DNA of 64,000 nt from the NCBI RefSeq assembly GCF_000619945.1, contig NZ_JHVC01000001.1, forward strand, positions 434,001-498,000. The letters are read 5' to 3'. Below the pieces are notes generated by a model. The model ran no database searches. It saw only the letters and a program-made list of their open reading frames with translations, and was not told where the DNA came from. How positions within the stretch are numbered: the stretch's first letter is position 1; every line of letters starts with the position of its first letter. This document shows positions 42,816 through 51,105 of the stretch, piece after piece. The translations under genes were made by a program, and so were the position numbers. This DNA is from Clostridium lundense DSM 17049. Lineage in GTDB: Bacteria; Bacillota; Clostridia; Clostridiales; Clostridiaceae.

Positions 42816-43711
42816 ATGGCATATGATTTAAAGGACAAACTAGTAATAGGTATTTCATCCAGAGCATTATTTAATCTAGAAGAAGAAAATAATATTTATG
42901 AGAAAAATGGTGTGGAAGAGTATTCAAAATATCAAATAGAACATGAGGATGAAATATTAGAAAAAGGAGCCGCATTTCCCTTAATAGAAGCTTTACTTAA
43001 TTTAAATAAAAAATTTGATAAACCAGTAGTAGAAGTTATAGTTATGTCAAGAAATAGTCCGGAAACTGGACTGAGAGTATTTAACTCAATTAACTATTAT
43101 AATCTTGATATAATAAGGGCGGCTTTTACAGGAGGAAAATCTATTACACCATATTTAGATGCATTTAAGATTGATCTTTTTTTATCTAAAAGTGAAGAAG
43201 ATGTTCAAAAGGCAGTAGATAATGGTTTTGCAGCAGCACATGTCTATGATCTTCCTAAAAATTTTGATGGTAGTAAAGATGAGATTAGAATCGCATTTGA
43301 TGCAGATGCTGTTATATTTTCAGAAGAATCGGAGAAAATTTATAAGGAAAAAGGGTTAGAAGCATTTTTAGAAAATGAAAGAATCAATGTAAATAAACCT
43401 TTATCTGAAGGACCATTTGGTAAACTATTAAAAACTTTATCCCTAATAAAAGATAAGGAAGTAGCAAATTCAGAGTATTTAAGAATTGCAATTGTAACAG
43501 CGAGAAATAGCCCAGCACATAAAAGAGTTATTTTAACACTTAGACAATGGGGTGTTCATGTTGATGAAGCTTTTTTTTAGGTGGAATATCAAAGGATAAA
43601 ATATTAAAAGCTTTTAATGCACATATATTTTTCGATGATCAGGATACCCATGCAGGACCTGCATCAGAGGTTATACCATCTGCCAGAGTGCCTTACAAAT
43701 CAGATTTATAA
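42816..43711 (+). pseudogene. Cytosolic 5'-nucleotidase (NT5C1-like), frameshifted
   Basis: A protein of the 5'-nucleotidase family (NT5C1/IA type) that dephosphorylates nucleoside monophosphates. The frame from ATG 42816 (SD AAGGAGGG) runs 254 codons and stops at 43578-43580, right after VHVDEAFF. The next frame continues without a gap as LGGISKDKILKAFNAHIFFD, then DQDTHAGPASEVIPSARVPY, to a TAA at 43709-43711. The break lies in a run of eight T residues (43571-43578); nine would restore the frame. Motifs present include VIGISSRALFN and VVEVIVMSRNSPETGLRVFNS. It may be a recent pseudogene, a sequencing error or a slippage-controlled gene. Confidence 0.85.
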
Positions 43712-43739
43712 ATTAAATATAGTATGAAATAGTGAATAT

Positions 43740-43785
43740 AGAGTATCACGTTATATGTATTAACTATAGTGTGATACTCTTTGTC
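43740..43785. terminator. Terminator between the 5'-nucleotidase and the esterase gene
   Basis: AGAGTATCAC (43740-43749) pairs with GTGATACTCT (43771-43780), followed by TTGTCTTTGTTTTT. The stem is separated by a 21-base loop. Confidence 0.65.
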
Positions 43786-43792
43786 TTTGTTT

Positions 43793-44776
43793 TTAAATAG
43801 TTGAGTTTTGAAGAATAAATCTTAATACTTCTTTAGATAAGGTAAGAATATCTTCTTTGTTTAAGCCTGATAGATCATGGCTACTATTTTCAAGAGTAAC
43901 TAGTTTTGACCAAATATTATTTTCTTTACATTTATTATAAAGTTCAATGCCATTTTTATAAGGAACTATAGTATCATTTTTGCTATAAATCATTAATGTT
44001 TTTGGAGCTTCTTTATGAATATAACTTACAGGATTATATTTTAAAGTTATTTCACTTATATTAGGAATAGATCTTAAAATATTATTGATATCCCAATTAA
44101 CTTTTGAAAAATCTAAAGTATTTAAATCAGTAGGTCCTAAAAAGTCAATAATATATTTAACTTTGGAAGGATAGTTTTCTAAAGTTTTATCATCTCTAAA
44201 CTCATTGTTGTTTGAGTATGATGCAAGTAAAGATAAATGGGCTCCTGCTGAAATACCTAAAAGTCCTATCTCATTGGTATTAAAATTATAAATATCTTTA
44301 TTCTTGTAAACCCATCGTATAGCATCTTTAACATCAGATACAAGTTTGTCAAAATTAACTCCAGGTTTCATAAGTTCGTATTCAACGCTTACTATAGTAA
44401 AACCTTCTTCACGAAAAGAATCTAATATAGGAGAAAGTATTGATGGAATATTTTTATTACCATAAACCCATGAACCACCATGAATATATATAATTACTGG
44501 AGAGCCTTTAGAAAGCCCCTTTTTAGATTTATAAATATCTAAGGTCAATGGAACATTGTTAGTATTTTTATAAACAACATTTTTAATATCAGCAGTACTT
44601 GATTTACCCAAACTTTTAGTATTAGGAATTGAAGAGACATTTTGCTTTAAAGAAATATATTTTTTCCCTATATTCACATAAAATTTAATTTGACCCCTAT
44701 AGATAAAAGCAAAACATGAAACTAAAATAAAAATTAACAATAAAAATATTTTAATAAACTTAAAAAATTTCTTCAT
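43793..44776 (-). CDS. Membrane-anchored alpha/beta hydrolase (esterase/lipase-like)
   Basis: A 327-residue serine hydrolase of the carboxylesterase/HSL-like group. An N-terminal membrane helix (about 8-26) anchors the enzyme or acts as a signal. The oxyanion motif HGGSW is at 99-103, the nucleophile elbow GISAG at 174-178 (Ser176), an Asp lies in YSKNDTIVPY and the catalytic His in SSHDLSG. It likely hydrolyses an ester or acyl group outside the cell membrane; the substrate is unknown. It is a single-gene unit. Confidence 0.85.
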   Translation of the reverse strand: MKKFFKFIKIFLLLIFILVSCFAFIYRGQIKFYVNIGKKYISLKQNVSSIPNTKSLGKSSTADIKNVVYKNTNNVPLTLDIYKSKKGLSKGSPVIIYIHGGSWVYGNKNIPSILSPILDSFREEGFTIVSVEYELMKPGVNFDKLVSDVKDAIRWVYKNKDIYNFNTNEIGLLGISAGAHLSLLASYSNNNEFRDDKTLENYPSKVKYIIDFLGPTDLNTLDFSKVNWDINNILRSIPNISEITLKYNPVSYIHKEAPKTLMIYSKNDTIVPYKNGIELYNKCKENNIWSKLVTLENSSHDLSGLNKEDILTLSKEVLRFILQNSTI

Positions 44777-44974
44777 AAGTGCAGCTCCTTAAAAATTTAA
44801 ATATCCAATTTAATTGTACAATAAAAATAATAAATTATCAAAATGCTTGTAAATTAAAGTGAAAAAATGTATATTTATTAATAACTATTGATTAAAAACA
44901 TAGTATAGGGTAGATTTTTTTATATAATTAGATATATAATAGAAATGTTAACCATAATACAAGGAGTGAAGCAA

Positions 44975-45634
44975 ATGAGTAACAGTATTAAATATACTAC
45001 TAAAAATTATCAAAAAACAATTTTAGAAAAGTATCAAACTGCAATAATTGAAGAAAATTATAAGGAACGTATATTGAAAGAAATAGATGGAAAAAAGTGT
45101 TTGCAGAACTATTTTAAAGATTACATGAAAAAAAATAATGAAGCATTAGATTTAGAATGGGGATGCTTAATGTACTTATTTATAAAATCTGCTGAGAAAA
45201 AGGATGTAACAGGAGTAGAGGAATTTTATAAAAAATTAAAATCTTATCCTGAAAATTATTTTGAAGAATACATATTAGGCGATATTAATTTAATGTATTA
45301 TGGAAATATTTTTGAATCAAAAGATAAATTTACAAAAGCATTGGAATTAAAGCCAAATGATTCTAACTCATATTATGATCTTGGATTTATATATAATCTA
45401 TTGGGGGTTTTTGACAAATCTTTGGAGTGTTTTAATAAAGCTGTATATTATAGCGAAAATGCTGATGATGCAAAGGAAATTAAGCTAAAGTCTCTTCATA
45501 ATATTGCAGTTTATTATATAACTGTAGATAATGATTATGAAAGAGCCGAAGAGATATTAAATAACATTTTAGAAGAAGATCCTGATTATGATAGAGCAAT
45601 GGCAACTTTAAGAACTTTAAAGGAGGAAGAATAA
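44975..45634 (+). CDS. TPR-repeat protein of unknown role
   Basis: A 219-residue soluble protein with at least three tetratricopeptide repeats in its second half (for example YPENYFEEYILGDINLMYYG, LKPNDSNSYYDLGFIYNLLG and a third repeat around HNIAVYYITVDNDYERAEEI). TPR arrays bind other proteins. The N-terminal part (1-60) is charged and helical. ATG 44975 follows AAGGAG. It is followed one base later by a gene of unknown function whose SD lies inside this gene, so the two products are made together and may interact. Confidence 0.8.
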   Translation: MSNSIKYTTKNYQKTILEKYQTAIIEENYKERILKEIDGKKCLQNYFKDYMKKNNEALDLEWGCLMYLFIKSAEKKDVTGVEEFYKKLKSYPENYFEEYILGDINLMYYGNIFESKDKFTKALELKPNDSNSYYDLGFIYNLLGVFDKSLECFNKAVYYSENADDAKEIKLKSLHNIAVYYITVDNDYERAEEILNNILEEDPDYDRAMATLRTLKEEE

Positions 45635-45635
45635 T

Positions 45636-46322
45636 ATGGAGAATAATACAAAAGAAAAAAGTGTATGGTTTCCAAATCAGTTATCAGCAGTAAAATTATT
45701 TTTAGCTCAAATAGAATTTTCAATTAACGAAACTTATGAGCAATTAGATGGAAAAACACTTTATGAATATACAATAATAAATAATGACAAGTCAGGAATA
45801 CTAAAAATTCTTCCTGAATTAAAAAATTCCCCTATTTTAGAAGAATATAATAAGATGCTTCCATTAGATAAAACAGAATTTTTATATCAATCTGTATATA
45901 AGAAAACAGGAGGAATATTAAATTTATTCCATGGGGAAATTAATGAAAGTATGGATAATGAATTAAAAGAATTATTTAGAAAAAATGAAGATAAAAATAA
46001 GGCTATAAAGTTATGGAAAGATACAAAATCAGATCTATGGAGTTCATTATCTCCGAAGCTAGTTTGGGCTGGAGGCGGAAAATTAGAAAAAGAATTATTA
46101 CTTCAGTTTTGTGATAAACTAACTGATATAATGCAAGGTAAGCAGTTTTATACTCAGGGTAGTGCCATAATTAAATCAATGGAATATTTAAGAGCTTGGC
46201 AGCTAGCCTATAATCCAATTTGTAATGATTCTCCTATGAATGCTATCATAAAAGAAAGAGAAGAAATATATGATAGAAAGATTAAATTCTTAAAAGAAAT
46301 GAATATAGAGTGTGATTTTTAA
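45636..46322 (+). CDS. Hypothetical protein coupled to the TPR gene
   Basis: I do not recognise this 228-residue protein. It is soluble, mostly helical, and rich in Trp for this genome (WFPNQ, LWKDTKSDLWSSL, LVWAGGG, LRAWQLAYN). The block LWSSLSPKLVWAGGGKLEKELLLQFCDKL is the most distinctive. No signal peptide or membrane helix is seen. The SD AAAGGAGG lies within the last codons of the TPR gene, leaving one base between them. A shared role is inferred from the coupling only. Confidence 0.75.
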   Translation: MENNTKEKSVWFPNQLSAVKLFLAQIEFSINETYEQLDGKTLYEYTIINNDKSGILKILPELKNSPILEEYNKMLPLDKTEFLYQSVYKKTGGILNLFHGEINESMDNELKELFRKNEDKNKAIKLWKDTKSDLWSSLSPKLVWAGGGKLEKELLLQFCDKLTDIMQGKQFYTQGSAIIKSMEYLRAWQLAYNPICNDSPMNAIIKEREEIYDRKIKFLKEMNIECDF

Positions 46323-46331
46323 TTAGCATAT

Positions 46332-46364
46332 ATCCCCAAAATTTATTTGTGAAATTTTGGGGAT
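46332..46364 (+). terminator. Hairpin after the TPR/unknown gene pair
   Basis: A perfect 13-base-pair stem, ATCCCCAAAATTT (46332-46344) with AAATTTTGGGGAT (46352-46364). There is no T-run afterwards, so termination may be partial. Confidence 0.55.
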
Positions 46365-46397
46365 TAAATATAATAATAAATAAAGGTGGGTAATAAA

Positions 46398-46667
46398 ATG
46401 AGGGCTATAATAACTGTAATTGGTAAGGACAAAGTAGGAATAATTGCCGGTGTAAGCGGTGAACTTTCAAGTATGAAGGTAAATATTTTGGATATAAGTC
46501 AAACAATAATCCAAGAGTATTTTACTATGATTATGTTAGTAGATATGGGAAAATCTAATGTATCTTTTGAGGGGATAAAAGATGCATTAAATAAAAAGGG
46601 TGAAGAATTAGGAGTATCCATTAGAATACAGCATGAAGAAATATTTGAGTCTATGCACCGCATATAA
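46398..46667 (+). CDS. ACT domain protein (UPF0237 family)
   Basis: An 89-residue single ACT domain. The N-terminal RAIITVIGKDKVGIIAGVSG is typical of UPF0237 and of ligand-binding ACT domains that sense amino acids or related molecules. I chose ATG 46398 with AAAGGTGGG ahead; a GTG at 46386 overlaps that SD. The gene precedes a UPF0210 (PFL) gene by 14 bases, a pairing conserved in many Firmicutes and archaea, so the ACT domain may control or bind its partner. Confidence 0.9.
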   Translation: MRAIITVIGKDKVGIIAGVSGELSSMKVNILDISQTIIQEYFTMIMLVDMGKSNVSFEGIKDALNKKGEELGVSIRIQHEEIFESMHRI

Positions 46668-46681
46668 AAGGGGGAAGGCAA

Positions 46682-48040
46682 ATGATTAATTCATATGATA
46701 TTTTAGAGACTATAAGAATGATAGAAAAGGAGAAATTGGATATAAGAACCATTACAATGGGAATTTCTCTTTTAGATTGCATAAATTCTGATGGTAAAGT
46801 AGCAAGAGGGAAAATATATGATAAGATAACAACTAAAGCTGAAAAGTTAGTTAAGGTTGGGGAAGACATAGAAAGAGAATATGGAATACCTATAATACAT
46901 AAAAGAATATCAGTAACTCCTATATCACTAATAGCAGGGGCTTCAGATGATAAGGATTATGTAGAGTTTGCAAAAATTTTAGATAAAGCAGCAGATACAG
47001 TAGGGATAAACTTTATAGGAGGTTTTTCTGCCCTTGTTCATAAAGGGTATACAAAGGGAGATAAAATTCTTATAGAATCTATACCAGAAGCACTTAGGGT
47101 AACTGAAAAAGTATGCTCTTCTGTGAATATTGGCTCTTCAAAAACAGGTATAAATATGGATGCTGTAAAGCAAATGGGAAGAATAATTAAGAGTACAGCA
47201 GAGTTAACCAAAGATAGAGATGGTATAGGTAGTGCTAAACTTGTAGTGTTTGCTAATGCGGTAGAAGATAATCCTTTTATGGCAGGAGCTTTTCATGGTG
47301 TAGGAGAGGGAGAATGTGTAATAAATGTAGGTGTAAGTGGACCAGGGGTAGTTAAGTCTGCATTGGAAAGTATAAGGGGTGAAAGTTTTGATATAGTGGC
47401 TGAAACTATAAAGAAGACCTCTTTTAAAATTACAAGAATGGGTCAACTAGTTGCAAGAGAAGCATCTAAAAGACTTAATGTTCCATTTGGTATAGTAGAT
47501 TTATCTTTAGCTCCAACTCCTTCAGTAGGTGATAGTGTTGCTCATATTTTAGAAGAGATGGGTATTGAAAGTTGTGGAGCTCCTGGAACTACAGCAGCTC
47601 TTGCGCTTTTAAATGACGCAGTAAAAAAAGGTGGAGTAATGGCATGTAGCCATGTAGGAGGACTTAGTGGAGCTTTTATACCAGTAAGTGAAGACATTGG
47701 AATGATAAATGCTGTGGAAAGAGGAGCTTTAAATATAGAGAAATTAGAAGCTATGACCTGTGTGTGTTCAGTAGGGCTGGATATGATAGGGATACCTGGA
47801 GATACACCAGAAGAAACTATTTCTGCTATAATAGCAGATGAAGCGGCTATAGGAGTTATTAATAATAAAACAACTGCAGTTAGAATTATTCCTGTACCAG
47901 GGAAAACTGTTGGTGATACTGTAGAGTTTGGAGGTCTTTTAGGAAAGGCTCCAATTATGGCTGTAAGTAAGTTTTCTAGTGTTGATTTTGTAAATAGGGG
48001 AGGCAGAATACCTGCGCCTATACATAGCTTTAAAAATTAA
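46682..48040 (+). CDS. PFL family protein (UPF0210/DUF711)
   Basis: A 452-residue protein of the UPF0210 family, distantly related in fold to pyruvate formate-lyase-like barrels but without proven activity. Conserved blocks are RTITMGISLLDCINSDG (about 19-35), NFIGGFSALVHKG and the Gly-rich GAFHGVGEGECVINVGVSGPGVV (about 201-223). Length is normal. The adjacent ACT gene is the usual partner. The SD is GGGGGAAGG. It is followed by a Nudix gene after 12 bases. Confidence 0.9.
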   Translation: MINSYDILETIRMIEKEKLDIRTITMGISLLDCINSDGKVARGKIYDKITTKAEKLVKVGEDIEREYGIPIIHKRISVTPISLIAGASDDKDYVEFAKILDKAADTVGINFIGGFSALVHKGYTKGDKILIESIPEALRVTEKVCSSVNIGSSKTGINMDAVKQMGRIIKSTAELTKDRDGIGSAKLVVFANAVEDNPFMAGAFHGVGEGECVINVGVSGPGVVKSALESIRGESFDIVAETIKKTSFKITRMGQLVAREASKRLNVPFGIVDLSLAPTPSVGDSVAHILEEMGIESCGAPGTTAALALLNDAVKKGGVMACSHVGGLSGAFIPVSEDIGMINAVERGALNIEKLEAMTCVCSVGLDMIGIPGDTPEETISAIIADEAAIGVINNKTTAVRIIPVPGKTVGDTVEFGGLLGKAPIMAVSKFSSVDFVNRGGRIPAPIHSFKN

Positions 48041-48052
48041 GGAGGGATTTAT

Positions 48053-48565
48053 GTGGGGGATACTTGTATATATGATGGTTGGCTAAAGTTATATAAAAGA
48101 AATATAAATGGAAAAAACTATGAAATAGTAAAAAATCATAGCGCAGTTTCAGCTGCTGTTATTAATGAATTTGATGAAATATTATTAGTTAAACAATTTA
48201 GACCTTCTATTATGAAAGAAACCTTAGAAATACCAGCAGGGCTTTTAGATATAGAAGGGGAGAGTATAGATGAATGTTTAGTTAGGGAACTTAAAGAGGA
48301 GACTGCGTTAGATGTAAAAACGGAGGAATTAGAAAAAATCATTTCATATAAACCTATTTTAGGGTTTAGTGCAAGTACTATGCATTTATTTAAAGTAAAG
48401 GTAAAGAGGGATTCTTTTAGTTCAGAAAAAATTAAAGATGGAGATGTAACAGAAGGATTTTGGATACCTTTTAAAGAATTTGAGGATATGATATCACAAG
48501 GAAAGATAGAAGATGATAAGACTATAATGGCTTATTTTTATTTAAAGAGTAAAAATAAGATATGA
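48053..48565 (+). CDS. Nudix hydrolase (ADP-ribose pyrophosphatase-like)
   Basis: A 170-residue Nudix enzyme. The Nudix box is seen as GLLDIEGESIDECLVRELKEE, matching Gx5Ex7REUxEE; the final Gly of the motif is Ala here. LLVKQFRPSIMKETLEIPAGLL, just before it, is typical of ADP-ribose/ADP-sugar pyrophosphatases. Starting at GTG 48053 keeps the SD GGAGG (48041-48045) at seven bases; an out-of-frame ATG at 48051 overlaps it. It probably shares a transcript with the upstream UPF0210 gene and ends at a bidirectional terminator. Confidence 0.88.
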   Translation: MGDTCIYDGWLKLYKRNINGKNYEIVKNHSAVSAAVINEFDEILLVKQFRPSIMKETLEIPAGLLDIEGESIDECLVRELKEETALDVKTEELEKIISYKPILGFSASTMHLFKVKVKRDSFSSEKIKDGDVTEGFWIPFKEFEDMISQGKIEDDKTIMAYFYLKSKNKI

Positions 48566-48629
48566 GCATTGTTTAAATGTAAGTACAGGGTATTAGGTAT
48601 TAATTTAATATGTATAAAAATAGAAAGTA

Positions 48630-48664
48630 AAAAAATCTGTTGAGGTTAACTCAACAGATTTTTT
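48630..48664. terminator. Bidirectional terminator between Nudix and GerMN genes
   Basis: A perfect 15-base-pair stem (48630-48644 with 48650-48664) with loop GTTAA; the arms provide T-runs on both strands. Confidence 0.9.
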
Positions 48665-48667
48665 ACT

Positions 48668-49741
48668 TTATTTATATTCTGATACGCCCTTATAATCTAC
48701 TTTAAGAGTTTCATTTTCTTTTAGAATTATATGACCAGAAGCGTATGGTTTACCCGATAAAGTTATAGAAACTTTATCTACATTATAATAATCACCTAAT
48801 GTATTAGTAATACTTCTTAATATAGCTGCTTCTAAACCACTACCAGCATTCATTTCTTTTACAAAGTTATCAGTAACATCAATTTTTACTATATTAGCTT
48901 TACTATCTACAGATACTTTATTTATCTTTACATTTTCAGGCATAACTTTATTTATGTTTTTATTAGGAACTTCTTTAAAATTCTTTTCTAAAATGCTCTT
49001 TAAGTCGTTATTAGTATTAAATCGCAATGTTCTATTTACAAATATAATTTTGTCTTCATTATAATTTGGATAATAGAATTTAACAGTTTGGATAACAGGA
49101 ACATTTTCTTCAATCTTTTGAAGCGAAGTTATAACTTCTAAACCTTTTGATTGGAAAACCGTTTTTACAAGTCCTATATTTAAAACATAATAATCAAATG
49201 TCTTAGATTCAGTATCCTCTGTAGTAACTTCTATAGCTTTAAATTTTCCAGCAGGAGTTTCTATTTCTTTATCTACATCAGATATAAATCTTTTGCTTCC
49301 ATTAGCTAAAGTCCAAGAAGTTCCCTTAGCTAGTGGTTCTTTTAACAAAATTTCATAATTGTCATTTTTTGTATCAATTATACTATCTCTATGATAAAAT
49401 TCTCCTTGTGAAGCTATAGCTCGTAGTTCTCCATCTTTTATTTCTAGTACGTTTGCAGAGGTTGTACCTGGATTTACAATTCTTAATTGAATTCTATCTC
49501 CTTGTATATAATCAGTGTAAACAGATTTTTCTGCAAATTCATTTCCTTTTCCTTCATATTTCATTCTAATGTTTTCTTTGAAAGGAAAGTAATTTTTGAT
49601 AGTATAATTATTATTTTTATCTGATGCAGGAGTTTCTATTTTTGTATTTTCACTTTTATCTTTTTCCGCATTAGTATTAGGTTTATTACAGGAAGTTAGT
49701 AGAATAAAAGGTAAAAGAAATATTAGTATATATTTTTTCAT
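48668..49741 (-). CDS. GerMN-domain lipoprotein
   Basis: A 357-residue lipoprotein with lipobox LTSC (Cys18). After an Asn/Lys/Glu-rich linker (about 19-45) comes a beta-rich domain with the blocks NYFPFKENIRMKYEGKGNEF and LAKGTSWTLANGSKRF, then a C-terminal GerMN domain (about 225-345; VKIDVTDNFVKEMNAGSG and SITNTLGDYYNVDKVSITLSG). GerMN domains occur in spore and cell-wall lipoproteins of Firmicutes. The likely place is the outer side of the membrane; the exact role is not known. Confidence 0.88.
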   Translation of the reverse strand: MKKYILIFLLPFILLTSCNKPNTNAEKDKSENTKIETPASDKNNNYTIKNYFPFKENIRMKYEGKGNEFAEKSVYTDYIQGDRIQLRIVNPGTTSANVLEIKDGELRAIASQGEFYHRDSIIDTKNDNYEILLKEPLAKGTSWTLANGSKRFISDVDKEIETPAGKFKAIEVTTEDTESKTFDYYVLNIGLVKTVFQSKGLEVITSLQKIEENVPVIQTVKFYYPNYNEDKIIFVNRTLRFNTNNDLKSILEKNFKEVPNKNINKVMPENVKINKVSVDSKANIVKIDVTDNFVKEMNAGSGLEAAILRSITNTLGDYYNVDKVSITLSGKPYASGHIILKENETLKVDYKGVSEYK

Positions 49742-49860
49742 GTATAACCCTCCTTAATATAGTTCTTGTAATATATATGAAAGATAATAAATATGGATAT
49801 ATTAAAATCATATGGTAAAAAGCGAGGGGACATAACTAGAAATACCTTTACAATTAGGCT

Positions 49861-50892
49861 TTATTTTCTATTTAAAATTTCTTTTAAGGTTTTTATAACA
49901 TAATCTATATCTTCTCGTTTAATCCAATAATTTGTTACAAATCTTAATTCTCCATTTTCTGGGCCATTAATTTTTATGCCTTTTTTATAAAATTCTTCTA
50001 CTAATTTATCCATATTATATAGTTCATCATTCATGTTAAAGAATACCATATTTATATTGATATCGTCAAGATTTATGTTTATTCCAGGTATTTTAGATAA
50101 TTGTTCACCCAAATAAAGGGCATTTTCATGATCTTCTTTTAAATACTTTCTCATGTCTTTTAAAGCTATTAATCCAGCAGCAGCTAATATACCAGCTTGT
50201 CTTAAACCTCCACCCATGATTTTTCTTTTTTTTCGTGCCTTTTGTATAAAATCCTTACTTCCTGCAAGTATGGAGCCAACAGGAGCACAAAGCCCTTTAG
50301 AGAGACAGAACATTACAGAGTCACAATACTTAGTAATTTCTTTAGGATGAACATTAAGATAGGCTGCTGCATTAAATAACCTTGCTCCATCTAAATGTAC
50401 AGGAATATTATGTTTTAGTCCAATTTCATATATATCTTTCATGTTTTCTAGAGATATAACTTTTCCATTTGAATGAGCATTTTCAACACATATAAGGGCT
50501 GTTTCTGGGAAGTGAATGTCTACACCTCTTATTCTCTTCTCTACTTCAAATGGATTTATTTCACCTTTATTACTTTTTATAGGTCTTAACTGTACACCAG
50601 CAATAATTGCAGGGGCACCAACTTCATGCATTACTATGTGGCAGTCTTCTCCAAGTATTACTTCATTTCCCCTATTACAATGTGTAAACAAAGAAAGTTG
50701 ATTTCCAAAGGTACCACTCGGAACAAATAAGGATGCTTCCTTATGAACTAATTCAGCAGCATAACTTTCCAATTCAGTTATTGTTGGATCATCACCATAA
50801 ACATCATCTCCAACCTCGGCTTTATACATAGCCTTTCTCATTTCTTCTGTAGGTTTAGTTACAGTATCACTTCTTAAATCAATAAAGTTCAT
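49861..50892 (-). CDS. Low-specificity L-threonine aldolase
   Basis: A 343-residue PLP enzyme that splits threonine (and allo-threonine) into glycine and acetaldehyde. The N-terminal DLRSDTVTKPTEEMRKAM, the HLDGARLFNAA block (about 166-176) with the PLP-nitrogen-binding Asp168, and the PLP-binding Lys199 in CLSKGLCAPVGS are all present, and the length is normal. The SD AAGGAGGG on the minus strand supports the start. It is a single-gene unit. Confidence 0.95.
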   Translation of the reverse strand: MNFIDLRSDTVTKPTEEMRKAMYKAEVGDDVYGDDPTITELESYAAELVHKEASLFVPSGTFGNQLSLFTHCNRGNEVILGEDCHIVMHEVGAPAIIAGVQLRPIKSNKGEINPFEVEKRIRGVDIHFPETALICVENAHSNGKVISLENMKDIYEIGLKHNIPVHLDGARLFNAAAYLNVHPKEITKYCDSVMFCLSKGLCAPVGSILAGSKDFIQKARKKRKIMGGGLRQAGILAAAGLIALKDMRKYLKEDHENALYLGEQLSKIPGININLDDININMVFFNMNDELYNMDKLVEEFYKKGIKINGPENGELRFVTNYWIKREDIDYVIKTLKEILNRK

Positions 50893-51105
50893 TATAATTC
50901 CCTCCTTGTTATTTAAAAGAGTTAATTTTTAATAGCATAAATCTATGCTTTCTTAATTTTATTATATTCCAATAATAGTTATTTATAAATAGAAAAATTA
51001 TTGATTACTATTCGCTAACACAAAGTTTGTTCTAAAATCTAGTAAAAATTAATATAAATACAATAAAATATATGGCTACAATTATCAATTTTTATGGAGG
51101 GAATT

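Noticed and set aside
51036..51064. Sigma-E promoter for prkA
   Set aside because: Only the -10-like AATACAAT is convincing; the -35 region does not match well enough to call a promoter.
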